From contig JAQUGO010000002.1 in assembly GCA_028684065.1 (NCBI GenBank), forward strand, positions 310,001 through 374,000: a stretch of DNA of 64,000 nt, given 5' to 3'. Origin of the DNA: Sulfurospirillaceae bacterium. Lineage in GTDB: Bacteria > Campylobacterota > Campylobacteria > Campylobacterales > Sulfurospirillaceae. Both the position numbers and the translations under genes were made by a program. Numbering within the stretch: the first letter of the stretch is position 1; every line of letters starts with the position of its first letter. Below the pieces are notes generated by a model. The model was not told the DNA's origin, searched no databases, and saw only the letters and a program-made list of their open reading frames with translations. Below, one piece after another: positions 19,192 through 32,334 of the stretch.

Positions 19192-19861
19192 GCCTATTTA
19201 TAGTATTACGCCTTTTACGACGCTAGACTATCCCAAACATCTAGCGTCTATTTTATGGTTTGCCAAATGCAATATGGCATGCCCATACTGTTATAATCCA
19301 CGTATTGTTAGAGAGAAGGGTAGCATCAGCACGGAGGAAGCATTAACCTTCCTTTCGACTCGAAAAGGGCGTCTTGATGGCGTTGTGCTTAGTGGCGGGG
19401 AATGCACTCTTTATCCTTTTCTTGAAGATTTTTGTACTCATATTAAAGCTTTAGGTTTTTCTATCAAAATTGACACCAATGGTTCTCAGCCTAGTGTCAT
19501 TCAAAGCCTTGTTGAGCAAAAGCTTATTGATTATATAGCTCTTGATTATAAGGCACCGCAAGAAAAGTTTACAACGATTACTGCACATAAAAATTTTGAA
19601 CCTTTTTCTGAAACATTAAATTACCTTATTCACTCTCGTTTTCCTTTTGAAGCTAGAACAACATTACATAGTGATTTTCTCACCACAAATGATATTAATA
19701 CAATCATTGATGATTTGAGTCGCCGTCATTATCCTCACACGTATTATCTCCAAAACTATTTGCATGTAGAAGAAACCTTAGGTGCTACAAAAATGCAACA
19801 AAATAAGTTTGATTTGAGTTTATTAACCCAAACACTACCTATAGAATTAAGAAATTTTTGA
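19169..19861 (+). CDS. nrdG: Anaerobic ribonucleotide reductase activating protein (radical SAM, NrdG2 type)
   Basis: Installs the glycyl radical on the NrdD system using S-adenosylmethionine. CNMACPYC is the CxxxCxxC cluster motif; VVLSGGECTL and IKIDTNGS are the next conserved strands. SITPFTTLDYP just before the cluster is the standard N-terminus of the NrdG2/TIGR02495 type. The frame is open upstream to an ATG at 19127. TTG at 19169 is chosen because it gives the family N-terminus (230 residues) and only a 23-base overlap with the glycyl-radical ORF; its ribosome-binding site is weak, so the start is uncertain. Confidence 0.85.
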   Translation: MSATAINKPIYSITPFTTLDYPKHLASILWFAKCNMACPYCYNPRIVREKGSISTEEALTFLSTRKGRLDGVVLSGGECTLYPFLEDFCTHIKALGFSIKIDTNGSQPSVIQSLVEQKLIDYIALDYKAPQEKFTTITAHKNFEPFSETLNYLIHSRFPFEARTTLHSDFLTTNDINTIIDDLSRRHYPHTYYLQNYLHVEETLGATKMQQNKFDLSLLTQTLPIELRNF

Positions 19862-19904
19862 TAAAATAGAACTCTTTTTTAGATAAATGATTTAGGAATA
19901 ACCA

Positions 19905-20927
19905 ATGGAAAGAAAAAAAATATACAATCCAAGCTCAGATGAAAATTTGAATGATCGCAGGGTTTTTGGTGGGAATCCTCACGGAATTTTAAATTTTACA
20001 AAAGCAAAATACACATGGGCTTTAAAGTTATGGGATATGATGGAAGGTAATACATGGTTTCCTAAAGAGGTCGATACTACCAAAGATGTTATGGATTACA
20101 ACCGAAATCTTACCGATGCAGAAAAGCGCATGTATGACCTTGTTTGGTCCCAACTCATTAGCATGGACAGTTTTCAAACTAATAATTTAGCAGATAATAT
20201 CAATCCCTATATTACAGCACCTGAAATCAATGCCTGCCTAGCACGTCAAGCCTACGAAGAAGCCAACCACTCAAAATCGTATGCTGTTATGGTAGAGGCG
20301 ATTTGTGATAATACCGATTTAATTTATGAGATGGAAAAGCACGATGACGTTTTGCGTCGTAAGAATGACTATATCTCAAGTGTTTATGAAGAGTTGGCGG
20401 GCGATGTAACCGAAGAAAAAATAGTATTAGCTATGTTTGCCAATCAAATTTTAGAAGGTATCTACTTTTATTCAGGCTTTACTGCTATTTACGCCCTTGC
20501 GCGAGCGGGAAGGATGCTAGGAAGTGCCCAAATGATACGCTTTATCCAACGCGATGAAATTACACACCTTTTAATCTTCCAAAACATGATTAATTCTGTA
20601 AAAAAAGAGAGACCTGAACTTTTTACCGACGCACTCAAAACAAAAGTATGCGAAATGTTCCAAAAAGCAGGTGACCTTGAAATAGAGTGGGGTAGATACA
20701 TTACGCAAAATCAAATCATGGGTTTTACGGATGATATTATTGAAGAATATATTCATTATCTTATTGATGAGCGTTTAACAGCTGTAGGTTTTGAGAAAAT
20801 ATACAATGCCAAACACCCTATCAAATGGGTTGATGATTTTTCAAAATTTAACGACCAAAAAACAAACTTTTTTGAAGGAAATGTCTCAAATTACAGTAAG
20901 GGCAGTCTCTCTTTTGATGACTTCTAG
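19905..20927 (+). CDS. nrdB: Class Ia ribonucleoside-diphosphate reductase, beta subunit
   Basis: Diiron-tyrosyl radical subunit that oxidises the NrdA thiol. Ligands are visible: Asp in ISMDSFQ, Glu-x2-His in EEANHSKSY with the radical tyrosine three residues after the His, the middle Glu in ILEGIYFYSG, and Glu-x2-His in RDEITHLL. The tyrosine makes this class Ia rather than the Tyr-less Ic. The 340-residue length is usual for this phylum. AGGAA precedes the start. It follows nrdG, so the aerobic and anaerobic systems share one locus. Its last 11 bases overlap the start of the nitrilase-like gene. Confidence 0.95.
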   Translation: MERKKIYNPSSDENLNDRRVFGGNPHGILNFTKAKYTWALKLWDMMEGNTWFPKEVDTTKDVMDYNRNLTDAEKRMYDLVWSQLISMDSFQTNNLADNINPYITAPEINACLARQAYEEANHSKSYAVMVEAICDNTDLIYEMEKHDDVLRRKNDYISSVYEELAGDVTEEKIVLAMFANQILEGIYFYSGFTAIYALARAGRMLGSAQMIRFIQRDEITHLLIFQNMINSVKKERPELFTDALKTKVCEMFQKAGDLEIEWGRYITQNQIMGFTDDIIEEYIHYLIDERLTAVGFEKIYNAKHPIKWVDDFSKFNDQKTNFFEGNVSNYSKGSLSFDDF

Positions 20928-21648
20928 TCCTACTTTATGTGCCCTACAATTTGCCTTTGAGTTTCAATCGTTTGAAGAAAACTTTGCAACACTGAGGCAA
21001 TTGATAGAAAAAACCCCTAAAAATGCTATTGTTTTAGCGCCTGAGCTTTGCTTAAGTGGCTATTGTTACCAAGATATGGACAAAGCGGCTCTTTTTTCCA
21101 ATGCCATTATGGGAGAGCTTAAAAAACTCTCTTTGGATAAAACGATTGGGTTAACACTGATTGAGCAAACACCTCAAGGGTTTTTCAATAACTTTAAACT
21201 CTTTCACCATGGAGAAATCATTCTCACAAGAGCCAAAGCAAAACTCTTTACTTTGGGCGATGAAAATGATTACTTTCAAGAGGGTAATACCGATGACATC
21301 ACTCTTTTGGAGGTTGATGGAATAAAAATTGCTGTACTTATCTGTTTTGAGCTTCGCTTTACAGAACTTTGGGAGCAAATCAAAGGTGCCGATATCGTTT
21401 TACTCCCTGCATTTTGGGGAAAACTACGAAAAGGGCATCTTGAAACACTCTCTCAAGCATTGGCTATTGCTAATCAAACGTGGGTTTTGTGTGCTAATAG
21501 CAATGGTGATGAGATGGCCGCTGCAAGTGGTATTATTTCTCCTTTTGGTGACACATTTCGTGATGATACACAGGCATTGCTTATGCATCCATTTGAGAAA
21601 ACTGAAATAAAAAAAATGCGACGCTATATTGATATAGGATTACAATAA
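20917..21648 (+). CDS. Carbon-nitrogen hydrolase (nitrilase superfamily)
   Basis: Cleaves or forms an amide-type C-N bond. The catalytic triad can be placed: Glu43 (LAPELCLSGY), Lys109 (AKAKLF) and Cys143 (LICFELRF). At 243 residues it is a single-domain member, near NIT2/omega-amidase or N-carbamoyl hydrolase types; the substrate is unknown. The frame is open upstream to 20791 inside nrdB. ATG 20917 gives the expected N-terminus (PTLCALQF); ATG 20881 is an alternative with a Shine-Dalgarno that is too close. The pcm start follows the stop directly. Confidence 0.8.
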   Translation: MTSSPTLCALQFAFEFQSFEENFATLRQLIEKTPKNAIVLAPELCLSGYCYQDMDKAALFSNAIMGELKKLSLDKTIGLTLIEQTPQGFFNNFKLFHHGEIILTRAKAKLFTLGDENDYFQEGNTDDITLLEVDGIKIAVLICFELRFTELWEQIKGADIVLLPAFWGKLRKGHLETLSQALAIANQTWVLCANSNGDEMAAASGIISPFGDTFRDDTQALLMHPFEKTEIKKMRRYIDIGLQ

Positions 21649-22304
21649 ATGCTTGATTCTGCTCATTTTCAAACAAAAATACGTCTTCAAAAAAATAAAA
21701 AAATGGCTGATGACATTGCTAAAGTATGTACTCTTTCTCCTAGCGTGTATGAAGCTTTTTGCAAGAGTGAGCGTGAACTTTTTGTACCCCTTGGTTTTAG
21801 TATGCATGCTTATAGACTTGATGCCCTTCCTTTGGCGGCAAACCAATGGATTAGTTCTCCTTTAACAGTTGCAAAGATGACTGAAGCCCTTACATGTAAA
21901 GGGGCTGATTCTGTCTTAGAAATCGGTTGCGGTAGTGGCTATCAAGCATTAATTTTGAGCAAACTAATTAGGCGTGTTTTTACCATTGAACGTATTGAAC
22001 GATTGTTAAGAGAAGCGAAAGAGCGTTTTAAATCTTTAGGGATTAGTACGGTTCATACACGATTTGATGATGGCCAAAATGGATGGCGAGAATTTGCACC
22101 TTATGACCGTATACTCTTCTCTGCTTCAATCCCCGAAGTATCACAAAAAATTTTTGAACAACTTAAAATTGGTGGAATTTTGGTCGCACCCATTGAAAAA
22201 GGGGATAAACAAATTATTACACGCTTTTGCAAAACAGCAACAGGTATTATCAAAGAAGAGCTTGATGACTGCCTCTTTGTACCCGTCAAAAATGGTAGAG
22301 AATT

Positions 22305-22308
<4 letters not shown>
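21649..22308 (+). CDS. pcm: Protein-L-isoaspartate O-methyltransferase
   Basis: Repairs isoaspartyl residues in damaged proteins by methyl transfer from SAM. The SAM motif VLEIGCGSGYQALIL and the post-motifs FTIERIERL and GWREFAPYDRILFSA are typical, and PLAANQWISSPLTVAKM corresponds to the conserved substrate loop. The 219-residue length matches Pcm. The ATG comes immediately after the preceding stop. It converges with recJ, the two coding regions overlapping by four bases at 22305-22308. One copy of the TTACATGTAA palindrome lies inside it (21890-21899). Confidence 0.92.
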
Positions 22309-25575
<3,267 letters not shown>

Positions 25576-25585
25576 TTATCTAAAC

Positions 25586-26452
25586 CTACTTACTTTTATC
25601 ATGAAAATAATTTGTAGCCTCTACAAAGCCCTCTATAGAGCCACAATCAAAACGTTTTCCTTTAAATTTATAAGCAATAACTTTACCTTGTTTGGCAAGT
25701 TCTAGGAGTGCATCTGTGATTTGAATTTCTCCACCTTTTCCAGGTTTTGTATTTTCTATTATCTCAAAAATATCAGGTGTTAGAATATAACGTCCAATAA
25801 TTGCTAGGTTGCTTGGTGCATCTTTGGGATCTGGTTTTTCAACCATGTCAGTAACGCGTAAAACACACTCATTACCATCTACAATACGTCCTGCAATAAC
25901 ACCATATTTATTGGTATCTTCTTTAGGTACTTCTTCAATAGCAACAACAGCACAACTGTATTTTTCATACACTTCAACCATCTGCTTAAGCACAGGATCT
26001 CCACCATCATTGTCACACAAGTCATCTGCCAAAATAACCGCAAATGGCTCATCACCAATCAATGTTTTACCTGTTAAGATAGCATGTCCCAACCCTTTCA
26101 TTTCGACTTGTCTCGTATAACTAAAGGTGCAATTATCAATCAAATTACGAATTTCTGTTAAATAACTCTCTTTGGACGTTCCTTTAATTTGATGTTCCAA
26201 TTCATAACTGACATCAAAATGATCTTCAATGGCTCGCTTTCCACGTCCTGTTACAATCGCCATTGTATCAATGCCTGCACTCACAGCCTCTTCCACACCA
26301 TACTGAATTAAAGGCTTTGTTAAAACAGGTAACATTTCTTTAGGCATGGCCTTAGTAGCAGGTAAAAATCGTGTACCATACCCAGCGGCTGGGAAAAGAC
26401 ATTTTTTAACTGATTTTAAACTATTTATTTTATATTTTGAACCACTTGACAA
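25586..26452 (-). CDS. galU: UTP-glucose-1-phosphate uridylyltransferase
   Basis: Makes UDP-glucose for surface polysaccharide. The nucleotidyltransferase signature FPAAGYGTRFLPATKAMPKE lies at about 20-39; PVLTKPLIQYGVEEA, ILADDLCD and VEKPDPKDAPS are GalU hallmarks. The 288-residue length fits. The first ~15 residues (SSGSKYKINSLKS) are extra, but no better start with a ribosome-binding site was seen. It is divergent from the chemoreceptor gene. Confidence 0.93.
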   Translation of the reverse strand: MSSGSKYKINSLKSVKKCLFPAAGYGTRFLPATKAMPKEMLPVLTKPLIQYGVEEAVSAGIDTMAIVTGRGKRAIEDHFDVSYELEHQIKGTSKESYLTEIRNLIDNCTFSYTRQVEMKGLGHAILTGKTLIGDEPFAVILADDLCDNDGGDPVLKQMVEVYEKYSCAVVAIEEVPKEDTNKYGVIAGRIVDGNECVLRVTDMVEKPDPKDAPSNLAIIGRYILTPDIFEIIENTKPGKGGEIQITDALLELAKQGKVIAYKFKGKRFDCGSIEGFVEATNYFHDKSK

Positions 26453-26623
26453 CGTATGACTCCTTATAATATTTGCGTAATTCTACCTTAATTCTTTTTC
26501 ATTTTTGATTAGTGTAAAATCTAAGCATTTAAAAAAATTTTTACCTTTTTAGAAAGAATTTCATACCATTATCACGCCTTTTTTGCTACGCTATAAACAT
26601 CTTTACATGTGAAAGGTTTACCA

Positions 26624-28291
26624 ATGATTCAAAGCTATTTTCTCAAATTAAGCGCCTTTTTTTTACTGCTTTTCTTAACACTGATAGGTCTTTCTTTTTT
26701 CATTACACAACCAAGTATTATTGCTATTGCTTCCTTGATAGTTTTTTGTGTGGCGATATTTTGTATTTATACCTTAATTCTCAAACCAATAGATAGCGCC
26801 TTTCAAGCAATGACTAAATTTGATGCTCGTAGTAAAATAGAAAGAGAGACATATAAAAAAGAATTTTTACGTGTTAGCGAAAAAAGCTCTTTTATTCAAG
26901 AGCTTTTTACAAAAATCTATAAACTAATTGGCACACTGACAGCATTAAGTGAAAATTACTCTCAAAGTGCGGGTAAAAATTCTATTGCAACAGCTCAATT
27001 AATGTTCTCTATTGATAATATGTCAAAAAAACTGGAAGAAAAAGCCAAAGGAATTGCTGAAATTTCCACCTCTGCACAAAATATTTTTGAACACGTTAAC
27101 ATCGTCAGTGCCAATTCACAGGAAGCATCTTCCTTTGCAAAAGTGTCTATGAATGAAAGCCGAAAAAGTATTAGTGAATTAAACGATATTATTCACAAAA
27201 TGAATGCTATTAACATCCAAACCAGTGATGCCTCTACCAAAGTAAATGAACTTAAGGAGAAATCTATTTCTATTCAAAATGTCACAACTGTCATCGATGA
27301 TATTGCTGACCAAACTAATTTATTGGCCTTGAATGCGGCTATTGAGGCAGCTCGAGCAGGAGAGCATGGAAGAGGTTTTGCCGTCGTTGCAGATGAGGTA
27401 CGAAACCTAGCAGAGAGGACTAGCAAATCAACAGGTGAAGTCACAATTATTGTTAAGCAAATTCAACAAGATACCAATGATGTTTTTGGGAGTATAGAGG
27501 CCCTTCGTAAAGAGGTAGACAATGCAACAGCCAAAGTACAATTTGTAGGCGAGGAGATCAAATCATTTATTAATAACGCCGAAAAAATTGAACAACAAAT
27601 TGCCAATATTGCTCAAAGTTCCGACCACAATAGCGAGCAACTTTTAAGCATACGTGATTCAATTGGAAAGATTAGTGAACAACTTGAATCAGGAACCAAA
27701 GAAATGCGACAAATTTCAGGGCAAACACAAGCTATCATCAACAGTGCCGAAGAAGCACATGAAAGCCTCAGTGAATTTGCAATGGATGAGTATCATGAAA
27801 AAATGTATGGCCAATGTAAACATGCAAAAGAGAGCATAGAAGCTATTCTTACTCAAGCTATAGAAAGTGGTAAATTAAGTCTGGATGATGTTTTTGACAC
27901 TAACTTTAAACCAATTGCGAACACAAACCCTCAAAAATTTTCAACACGTTATGATAGTTATGCAGATCAGACATTCCCTGCTGTGGTCGATAAAATTATG
28001 CGTGAAAACAATAATACTTTTTATTCTGTTGCGATGCATAAATCTGGCTATATTTCCACACATAGTGCTAGAGCTCCTCTGACAGGTAATTATGATAAAG
28101 ATCTTTTTGGTAATCGTACCAAACGTATTTTTACCGATAGAGGGCTTAGAGGTGCAAACCACGAAAAACGTGTCTTATTGCAAACCTATCGTCGAGAAGA
28201 TGGTGTTGTTATGCATGATATTTCAATGCCAATCTATGTTAAAGGTCGCCATTGGGGTGGCTACCGAATAGGATATAGACCTAAAGAATAA
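26624..28291 (+). CDS. Methyl-accepting chemotaxis protein with C-terminal ligand-type domain
   Basis: Chemoreceptor of 555 residues. Two hydrophobic segments near the N-terminus (about 5-28 and 32-52) leave almost no periplasmic loop. A coiled-coil methyl-accepting domain follows, with the conserved tip [19 protein letters not shown] and [15 protein letters not shown]. The last ~150 residues form an extra domain after the signalling part ([36 protein letters not shown]), a C-terminal module also seen on delta- and epsilonproteobacterial receptors. Sensing is therefore probably cytoplasmic. An in-frame GTG at 26609 exists; the ATG at 26624 has AAAGG at good distance. Confidence 0.88.
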   Translation: MIQSYFLKLSAFFLLLFLTLIGLSFFITQPSIIAIASLIVFCVAIFCIYTLILKPIDSAFQAMTKFDARSKIERETYKKEFLRVSEKSSFIQELFTKIYKLIGTLTALSENYSQSAGKNSIATAQLMFSIDNMSKKLEEKAKGIAEISTSAQNIFEHVNIVSANSQEASSFAKVSMNESRKSISELNDIIHKMNAINIQTSDASTKVNELKEKSISIQNVTTVIDDIADQTNLLALNAAIEAARAGEHGRGFAVVADEVRNLAERTSKSTGEVTIIVKQIQQDTNDVFGSIEALRKEVDNATAKVQFVGEEIKSFINNAEKIEQQIANIAQSSDHNSEQLLSIRDSIGKISEQLESGTKEMRQISGQTQAIINSAEEAHESLSEFAMDEYHEKMYGQCKHAKESIEAILTQAIESGKLSLDDVFDTNFKPIANTNPQKFSTRYDSYADQTFPAVVDKIMRENNNTFYSVAMHKSGYISTHSARAPLTGNYDKDLFGNRTKRIFTDRGLRGANHEKRVLLQTYRREDGVVMHDISMPIYVKGRHWGGYRIGYRPKE

Positions 28292-28327
28292 TTTTTCAAC
28301 CAATTGTTTACATTATTATTCTACTTT

Positions 28328-28354
28328 AGGTGAGTGTTTCAAAAATACTCACCT
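28328..28354 (+). terminator. Terminator of the chemoreceptor gene
   Basis: AGGTGAGTGTTT / AAATACTCACCT forms a 12-bp stem (one G-U pair) with a three-base loop, 37 bases after the stop codon, followed by a T-rich run. Confidence 0.8.
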
Positions 28355-28548
28355 TTCCTTAAAAACACCATAAACTCCTTAAAATAATCATTTAATTATA
28401 CTATATATTTAGTTTTAAATTTTAAATTATTCTTAATATTTAAAATTTTTATACCTTCTTTACTAAAATTAAAGTGTAATATTGTTACTTATATAAAATA
28501 TATATCACTAAATTCCTATATATTTATTTTTTATTAAGCTTATTTATA

Positions 28549-28554
28549 TATAAT
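28549..28554 (+). promoter_or_regulatory. -10 element for the 35-codon membrane peptide gene
   Basis: TATAAT within a long AT-rich stretch (28380-28570), 24 bases before the start codon. No -35 is evident, as usual in this phylum. Confidence 0.5.
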
Positions 28555-28577
28555 TCCAAAAATTAAAAGGAGACGCA

Positions 28578-28685
28578 ATGTTAAAGAAAGTTAATGCAAA
28601 AAATGTAGGTCTCATCATCACACTTACAAATGTTGTCTTGTTTGCGATAGGTTTTGTTTATCTAACTGTAAATACTGCAGCTTAA
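28578..28685 (+). CDS. 35-residue single-pass membrane peptide of unknown function
   Basis: MLKKVNAKNVGLIITLTNVV... : a basic N-terminus followed by one hydrophobic helix (about 11-31) and a short polar end. AAGGAG is 7 bases upstream of the ATG. The gene has its own -10 element and its own strong terminator, and is cut off from the chemoreceptor by another terminator, so it is a free-standing transcription unit. This argues for a real microprotein. It could be a subunit of a respiratory complex or a regulator of a membrane protein; nothing in the sequence identifies it. Confidence 0.7.
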   Translation: MLKKVNAKNVGLIITLTNVVLFAIGFVYLTVNTAA

Positions 28686-28693
28686 TACCTTTT

Positions 28694-28725
28694 GTGGCGA
28701 AAATCCTTTTTCGCCACGTCTTATT
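28694..28725 (+). terminator. Terminator of the 35-codon gene
   Basis: GTGGCGAAAA / TTTTCGCCAC, a perfect 10-bp stem (28694-28703 and 28708-28717) with a four-base loop, followed by a T-rich tail. It ends 8 bases after the stop codon's downstream flank begins. Confidence 0.9.
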
Positions 28726-28803
28726 TTTCTTCGCTCTAAGTACCCCTTAACACCGCTCATGCTAAGATAAATTTTATAATGAATCTTACGATAAAGGCTT
28801 AAG

Positions 28804-29568
28804 GTGAACCCTTCTCACACCAAAAAAAGCTCCCCTACCATTTGGGATAAAAAAGCCAAACAATACGCTCGCTTTTCGCATGACCCAAATACATTTACAC
28901 AAAAAATTCTTACTAAAATTGCCCAACGTGGTATTTCATTTCAGAATAAAAGTATTCTTGACATTGGTTGTGGAACAGGTGTGTATACTTTACATATTGC
29001 AAGCTCTGCACAATCTGTATGTGCTTTAGATTTTTCACAAGAAATGCTCGATATTTTGTATAGTGATGCACAAAAAGAAAATTTATTATCAAAATTTTCC
29101 TTTACATGTAGCACATGGAGTGATTTTCCACGTGAAAATACATTTGATATTGTCTTTTCTTCTATGTCACCAGCCTTTAAAAGTGATGAAGATTTTGAAA
29201 AAATGAATGCACTTGCTCGTGAATATTGTATCTATCTTGGATGGGCAGGAAAAAGAATATCGCCACTTCTGGATGAAGTTTTCAAAGCACATGGTTTCAC
29301 GCCAAAAGTTCCTCCAGGTTCAGATAAACTAAAAACGTGGCTTGACACGAAAAATATTTTTTATACAAAAGAGTATATTGAAGATGAGTGGACGACCTTA
29401 AAAAGCCAGCAAGAAGCTATTGATTCTATGTTATGGCACTTAGAAATTAATGAAAAAGAGGCCAATGAAACTCTTGTGAAAAAGATTGTTGCCTCTTATT
29501 GCAATGCAGAAGGTAAGGTAGCCGTACATGTTAGTGTAGGATTAGAACTTATTTCATGGTCAAAATAG
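28804..29568 (+). CDS. Class I SAM-dependent methyltransferase
   Basis: Rossmann-type methyltransferase: motif I ILDIGCGTGVYTLHIA, motif II VCALDFSQEML, and a motif-IV-like FDIVFSSMSPAF. 254 residues. The start is GTG at 28804, with AAAGG 8 bases upstream. Substrate unknown; the C-terminal part (WGLDT-type acceptor residues absent) gives no clue. It stands between the 35-codon gene and a convergent Cys-rich gene, with a gap of five bases at the 3' ends. Confidence 0.75.
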   Translation: MNPSHTKKSSPTIWDKKAKQYARFSHDPNTFTQKILTKIAQRGISFQNKSILDIGCGTGVYTLHIASSAQSVCALDFSQEMLDILYSDAQKENLLSKFSFTCSTWSDFPRENTFDIVFSSMSPAFKSDEDFEKMNALAREYCIYLGWAGKRISPLLDEVFKAHGFTPKVPPGSDKLKTWLDTKNIFYTKEYIEDEWTTLKSQQEAIDSMLWHLEINEKEANETLVKKIVASYCNAEGKVAVHVSVGLELISWSK

Positions 29569-29573
29569 GGAGT

Positions 29574-29774
29574 CTATTTTTCTTTGTCTTCCAATAATTG
29601 CTTCATTTTTCGCTCCATTCTCTTTTCAAAGGCCTCATTAGAAGGTGATTCTTCAGAAGAAAATTTGGCTTTTCCATACAACACACAGCCTTTATCACCG
29701 GGGTCACACTCTTTTTTAATAATATCACACAATCCTTGCCGTTCATGAGGACATGACCAACCACCAACATTCAT
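29574..29774 (-). CDS. Small Cys-rich protein, function unknown
   Basis: 66 residues. The first half carries four cysteines and a histidine in CPHERQGLCDIIKKECDPGD and GCVLYGKAKF, a spacing that suggests a bound metal or iron-sulfur cluster. The second half is charged and helical. It lies 12 bases after marC in the ilvD-marC leftward run. I do not recognise the family; a role in metal handling is inference. Confidence 0.65.
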   Translation of the reverse strand: MNVGGWSCPHERQGLCDIIKKECDPGDKGCVLYGKAKFSSEESPSNEAFEKRMERKMKQLLEDKEK

Positions 29775-29786
29775 GGGACTAACTCC

Positions 29787-30425
29787 TTATATGTAGTGGC
29801 CGACTAAAGTCGTAATACCACCAACAACAAACTGAACAGCAATAGCTCCAACAATTAAACCCATCAAGCGACTGACTATTTTTTGTCCCGTAATGCCTAA
29901 ATACTGCCTAATATAAATACTATTTTTGAAAGCAAGATAAACACTCAATGCTACAATTAAGTAGGCAATAATCAGTGAAGAGAGGCCTATAAAATCCATG
30001 TTTTGACCTCTTAAAATGATAATCGTTGCGAAGATACCAGGCCCAAAAGTAATTGGGATACCTAAAGGGATGACAGAAAACTCATCATTTTTAATCGCTT
30101 CCTCGCGCTCTTCTTCCGTTTGATTTTTGGCTTCCATTGAGCCTTGTACCATTTTGATAGCGGTTAATAAAAGTACGATTCCACCCATCACTTTTAAAGA
30201 ATCAATTTCAATACCAAAAAGATTGAGTAAAAAGTTGCCTGTTGCCAAAACTACAAAAAAAGCGACGATAATAGTTATCGTCGCTTTAAAGGCTATTTTA
30301 TTAATTGCCTCTTTTGTTGTATTTTGAGGAAGAAGTGAGAGCATTATTGCACTCACCCCTAAAGGGTCAACAATCGCCATCATAGTGATGGTATGTTGCA
30401 AGAGTAAGTTGAAAAATTCTATCAT
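29787..30425 (-). CDS. MarC family integral membrane protein
   Basis: 212 residues with about six transmembrane segments. The N-terminal IVDPLGVSAIMLSLLP and the central VIPLGIPITFGPGIFATIIIL match MarC/YchE (UPF0056). The family's transport role is still unclear; MarC itself is no longer thought to be an efflux pump. Its start codon shares a base with the ilvD stop (TAATG). Confidence 0.85.
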   Translation of the reverse strand: MIEFFNLLLQHTITMMAIVDPLGVSAIMLSLLPQNTTKEAINKIAFKATITIIVAFFVVLATGNFLLNLFGIEIDSLKVMGGIVLLLTAIKMVQGSMEAKNQTEEEREEAIKNDEFSVIPLGIPITFGPGIFATIIILRGQNMDFIGLSSLIIAYLIVALSVYLAFKNSIYIRQYLGITGQKIVSRLMGLIVGAIAVQFVVGGITTLVGHYI

Positions 30426-32104
30426 TATTCTTCAGTTTTCAACATGGCACCATTACTGGCGTTCGTCACAAGTTGTCGGTATTGTTTTAACCAACTTCCC
30501 TTAATCTCTTTCACTTTAGGTTTAAATGCCGCTTTACGCTTTGCAATTTCCGCATCACTGAGTTCAACTTCTATCGTGTATGCATCTACGTCAATATGAA
30601 TCGTATCGCCATCTTGAACTAAGCCTATCATACCACCTTCTGCTGCTTCAGGGCTTACATGTCCGATACTAAGTCCTCTAGTTGCACCCGAGAAGCGTCC
30701 ATCAGTAATCAGTGCCACATCAGCGCCCAAACCCATACCCATAATCAAACTGGTAGGAGAGAGCATTTCTTGCATCCCTGGACCCCCTCGAGGACCCTCA
30801 TAACGGATGATAACAACGTCACCTTTTTTAACTTTCCCACTTACAATGCCAGCAAGTGATTCTTGTTGTGAATCAAAGCAAACTGCCTTGCCAGAAAACT
30901 TGCGCTCTCCTGTAATGCCTGCCGTTTTAATAACACAACCCTCAAGTGCAAGATTACCAAATAAAATTGCAAGCCCACCTACTTTTGAATAAGGATTCTC
31001 AAGTGTGTGGATAATAGCGGTATCTTTAATCTCAGCATCTTTGATACGCTCACCCACACTTTCGCCAGTCACGGTTAAATTATCTAAAGCAAGGGCACCA
31101 TTATCACGTCTACTCATCTCTTTCATAACTGCACTAACGCCACCTGCACGGTTAATGTCTTCCATATGTACTGTTGAGAGGGAAGGGGAAATTTTTGCGA
31201 TATGCGATACTTTTTTACTGATTTCATTAATGTTTTTGATATCAAAGGTCACACCTGCTTCTCTGGCTATGGCTAACATGTGAAGCACTGTATTTGAACT
31301 TCCACCCATCGCCATATCCACAGCAAAGGCATTACGAACTGCCTTTTCATTCAAAATATTTCTAAAATTATATGTGCTATCCAAAGCAATTTCACATACT
31401 CTTTTTGCTGCTGCTCGAATTAATACTTCTCGTTCAGGCGTCAAAGCTGGAATAGTGCCATTACCGGGGAGTGCGATACCCATTGCTTCCATTAAAGTAT
31501 TCATACTATTAGCTGTAAACATACCTGAACATGAACCGCCACTTGGGCACGCGTTACATTCAATGTCTGTTAGTTCAGCCTCAGAAATATCCCCTTTTTC
31601 AAATTTTCCAACAGCTTCAAATGCCGTCGCCAAATCAATAGGATTCCCTTCTTTGGTATACCCTTTTTTCATCGGACCACCACTTACAAAAACTGTTGGC
31701 ACATTAACACGTAATGCTCCCATTATCATACCTGGGACGATTTTATCGCAGTTTGGCATACAAATCATTGCATCAAGTTTATGAGCATTCATCACCGTCT
31801 CAATAGAGTTAGCAATAAGTTCCCGACTTGGAAGTGAATAAAGCATTCCATCATGTCCCATTGCAATACCATCATCTACACCTATAGTATTAAATTCAAA
31901 AGGAATACATCCATTTTTCCGAATCTCATCTTTGATAATTTTGCCATATTCTGCTAAAAAAAAGTGTCCAGGAATAATGTCAATATAAGAATTGGCTACC
32001 CCAATAAATGGCTTATCAAAATCTTCGCTTTTCACACCTGTTGCTCGAAATAAGCTTCGGTGTGGCGCTCTATCGTACCCTTTTTTTACCTGATCGCTAC
32101 GCAT
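30425..32104 (-). CDS. ilvD: Dihydroxy-acid dehydratase
   Basis: Fe-S dehydratase in branched-chain amino acid synthesis. Conserved cysteines are in MPNCDK (Cys119) and [20 protein letters not shown] (Cys192), with GGPMKKG and the C-terminal [20 protein letters not shown]. The 559-residue length is normal. It leads a three-gene leftward run with marC and the Cys-rich gene. Confidence 0.96.
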   Translation of the reverse strand: MRSDQVKKGYDRAPHRSLFRATGVKSEDFDKPFIGVANSYIDIIPGHFFLAEYGKIIKDEIRKNGCIPFEFNTIGVDDGIAMGHDGMLYSLPSRELIANSIETVMNAHKLDAMICMPNCDKIVPGMIMGALRVNVPTVFVSGGPMKKGYTKEGNPIDLATAFEAVGKFEKGDISEAELTDIECNACPSGGSCSGMFTANSMNTLMEAMGIALPGNGTIPALTPEREVLIRAAAKRVCEIALDSTYNFRNILNEKAVRNAFAVDMAMGGSSNTVLHMLAIAREAGVTFDIKNINEISKKVSHIAKISPSLSTVHMEDINRAGGVSAVMKEMSRRDNGALALDNLTVTGESVGERIKDAEIKDTAIIHTLENPYSKVGGLAILFGNLALEGCVIKTAGITGERKFSGKAVCFDSQQESLAGIVSGKVKKGDVVIIRYEGPRGGPGMQEMLSPTSLIMGMGLGADVALITDGRFSGATRGLSIGHVSPEAAEGGMIGLVQDGDTIHIDVDAYTIEVELSDAEIAKRKAAFKPKVKEIKGSWLKQYRQLVTNASNGAMLKTEE

Positions 32105-32185
32105 AAAAAGTCCTTCTGTTTTTGATAATTATAGCGCAACTTAGCTACTATTTCTTACATGTAAGTATTTTTTTCAAAAAAGAAC

Positions 32186-32214
32186 TTTACTTTACGAAAA
32201 AAAACTGATATACT
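32186..32214 (+). promoter_or_regulatory. Promoter of the tRNA cluster
   Basis: TTTACT (32186-32191), a 17-base spacer and TATACT (32209-32214) preceded by TGA as an extended -10. It ends 18 bases before tRNA-Gly. Confidence 0.65.
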
Positions 32215-32232
32215 TTCAACTCTTTTTTAGAT

Positions 32233-32307
<75 letters not shown>

Positions 32308-32334
32308 TTTCTTTTAAAAAAGATGCAAAGCGTT

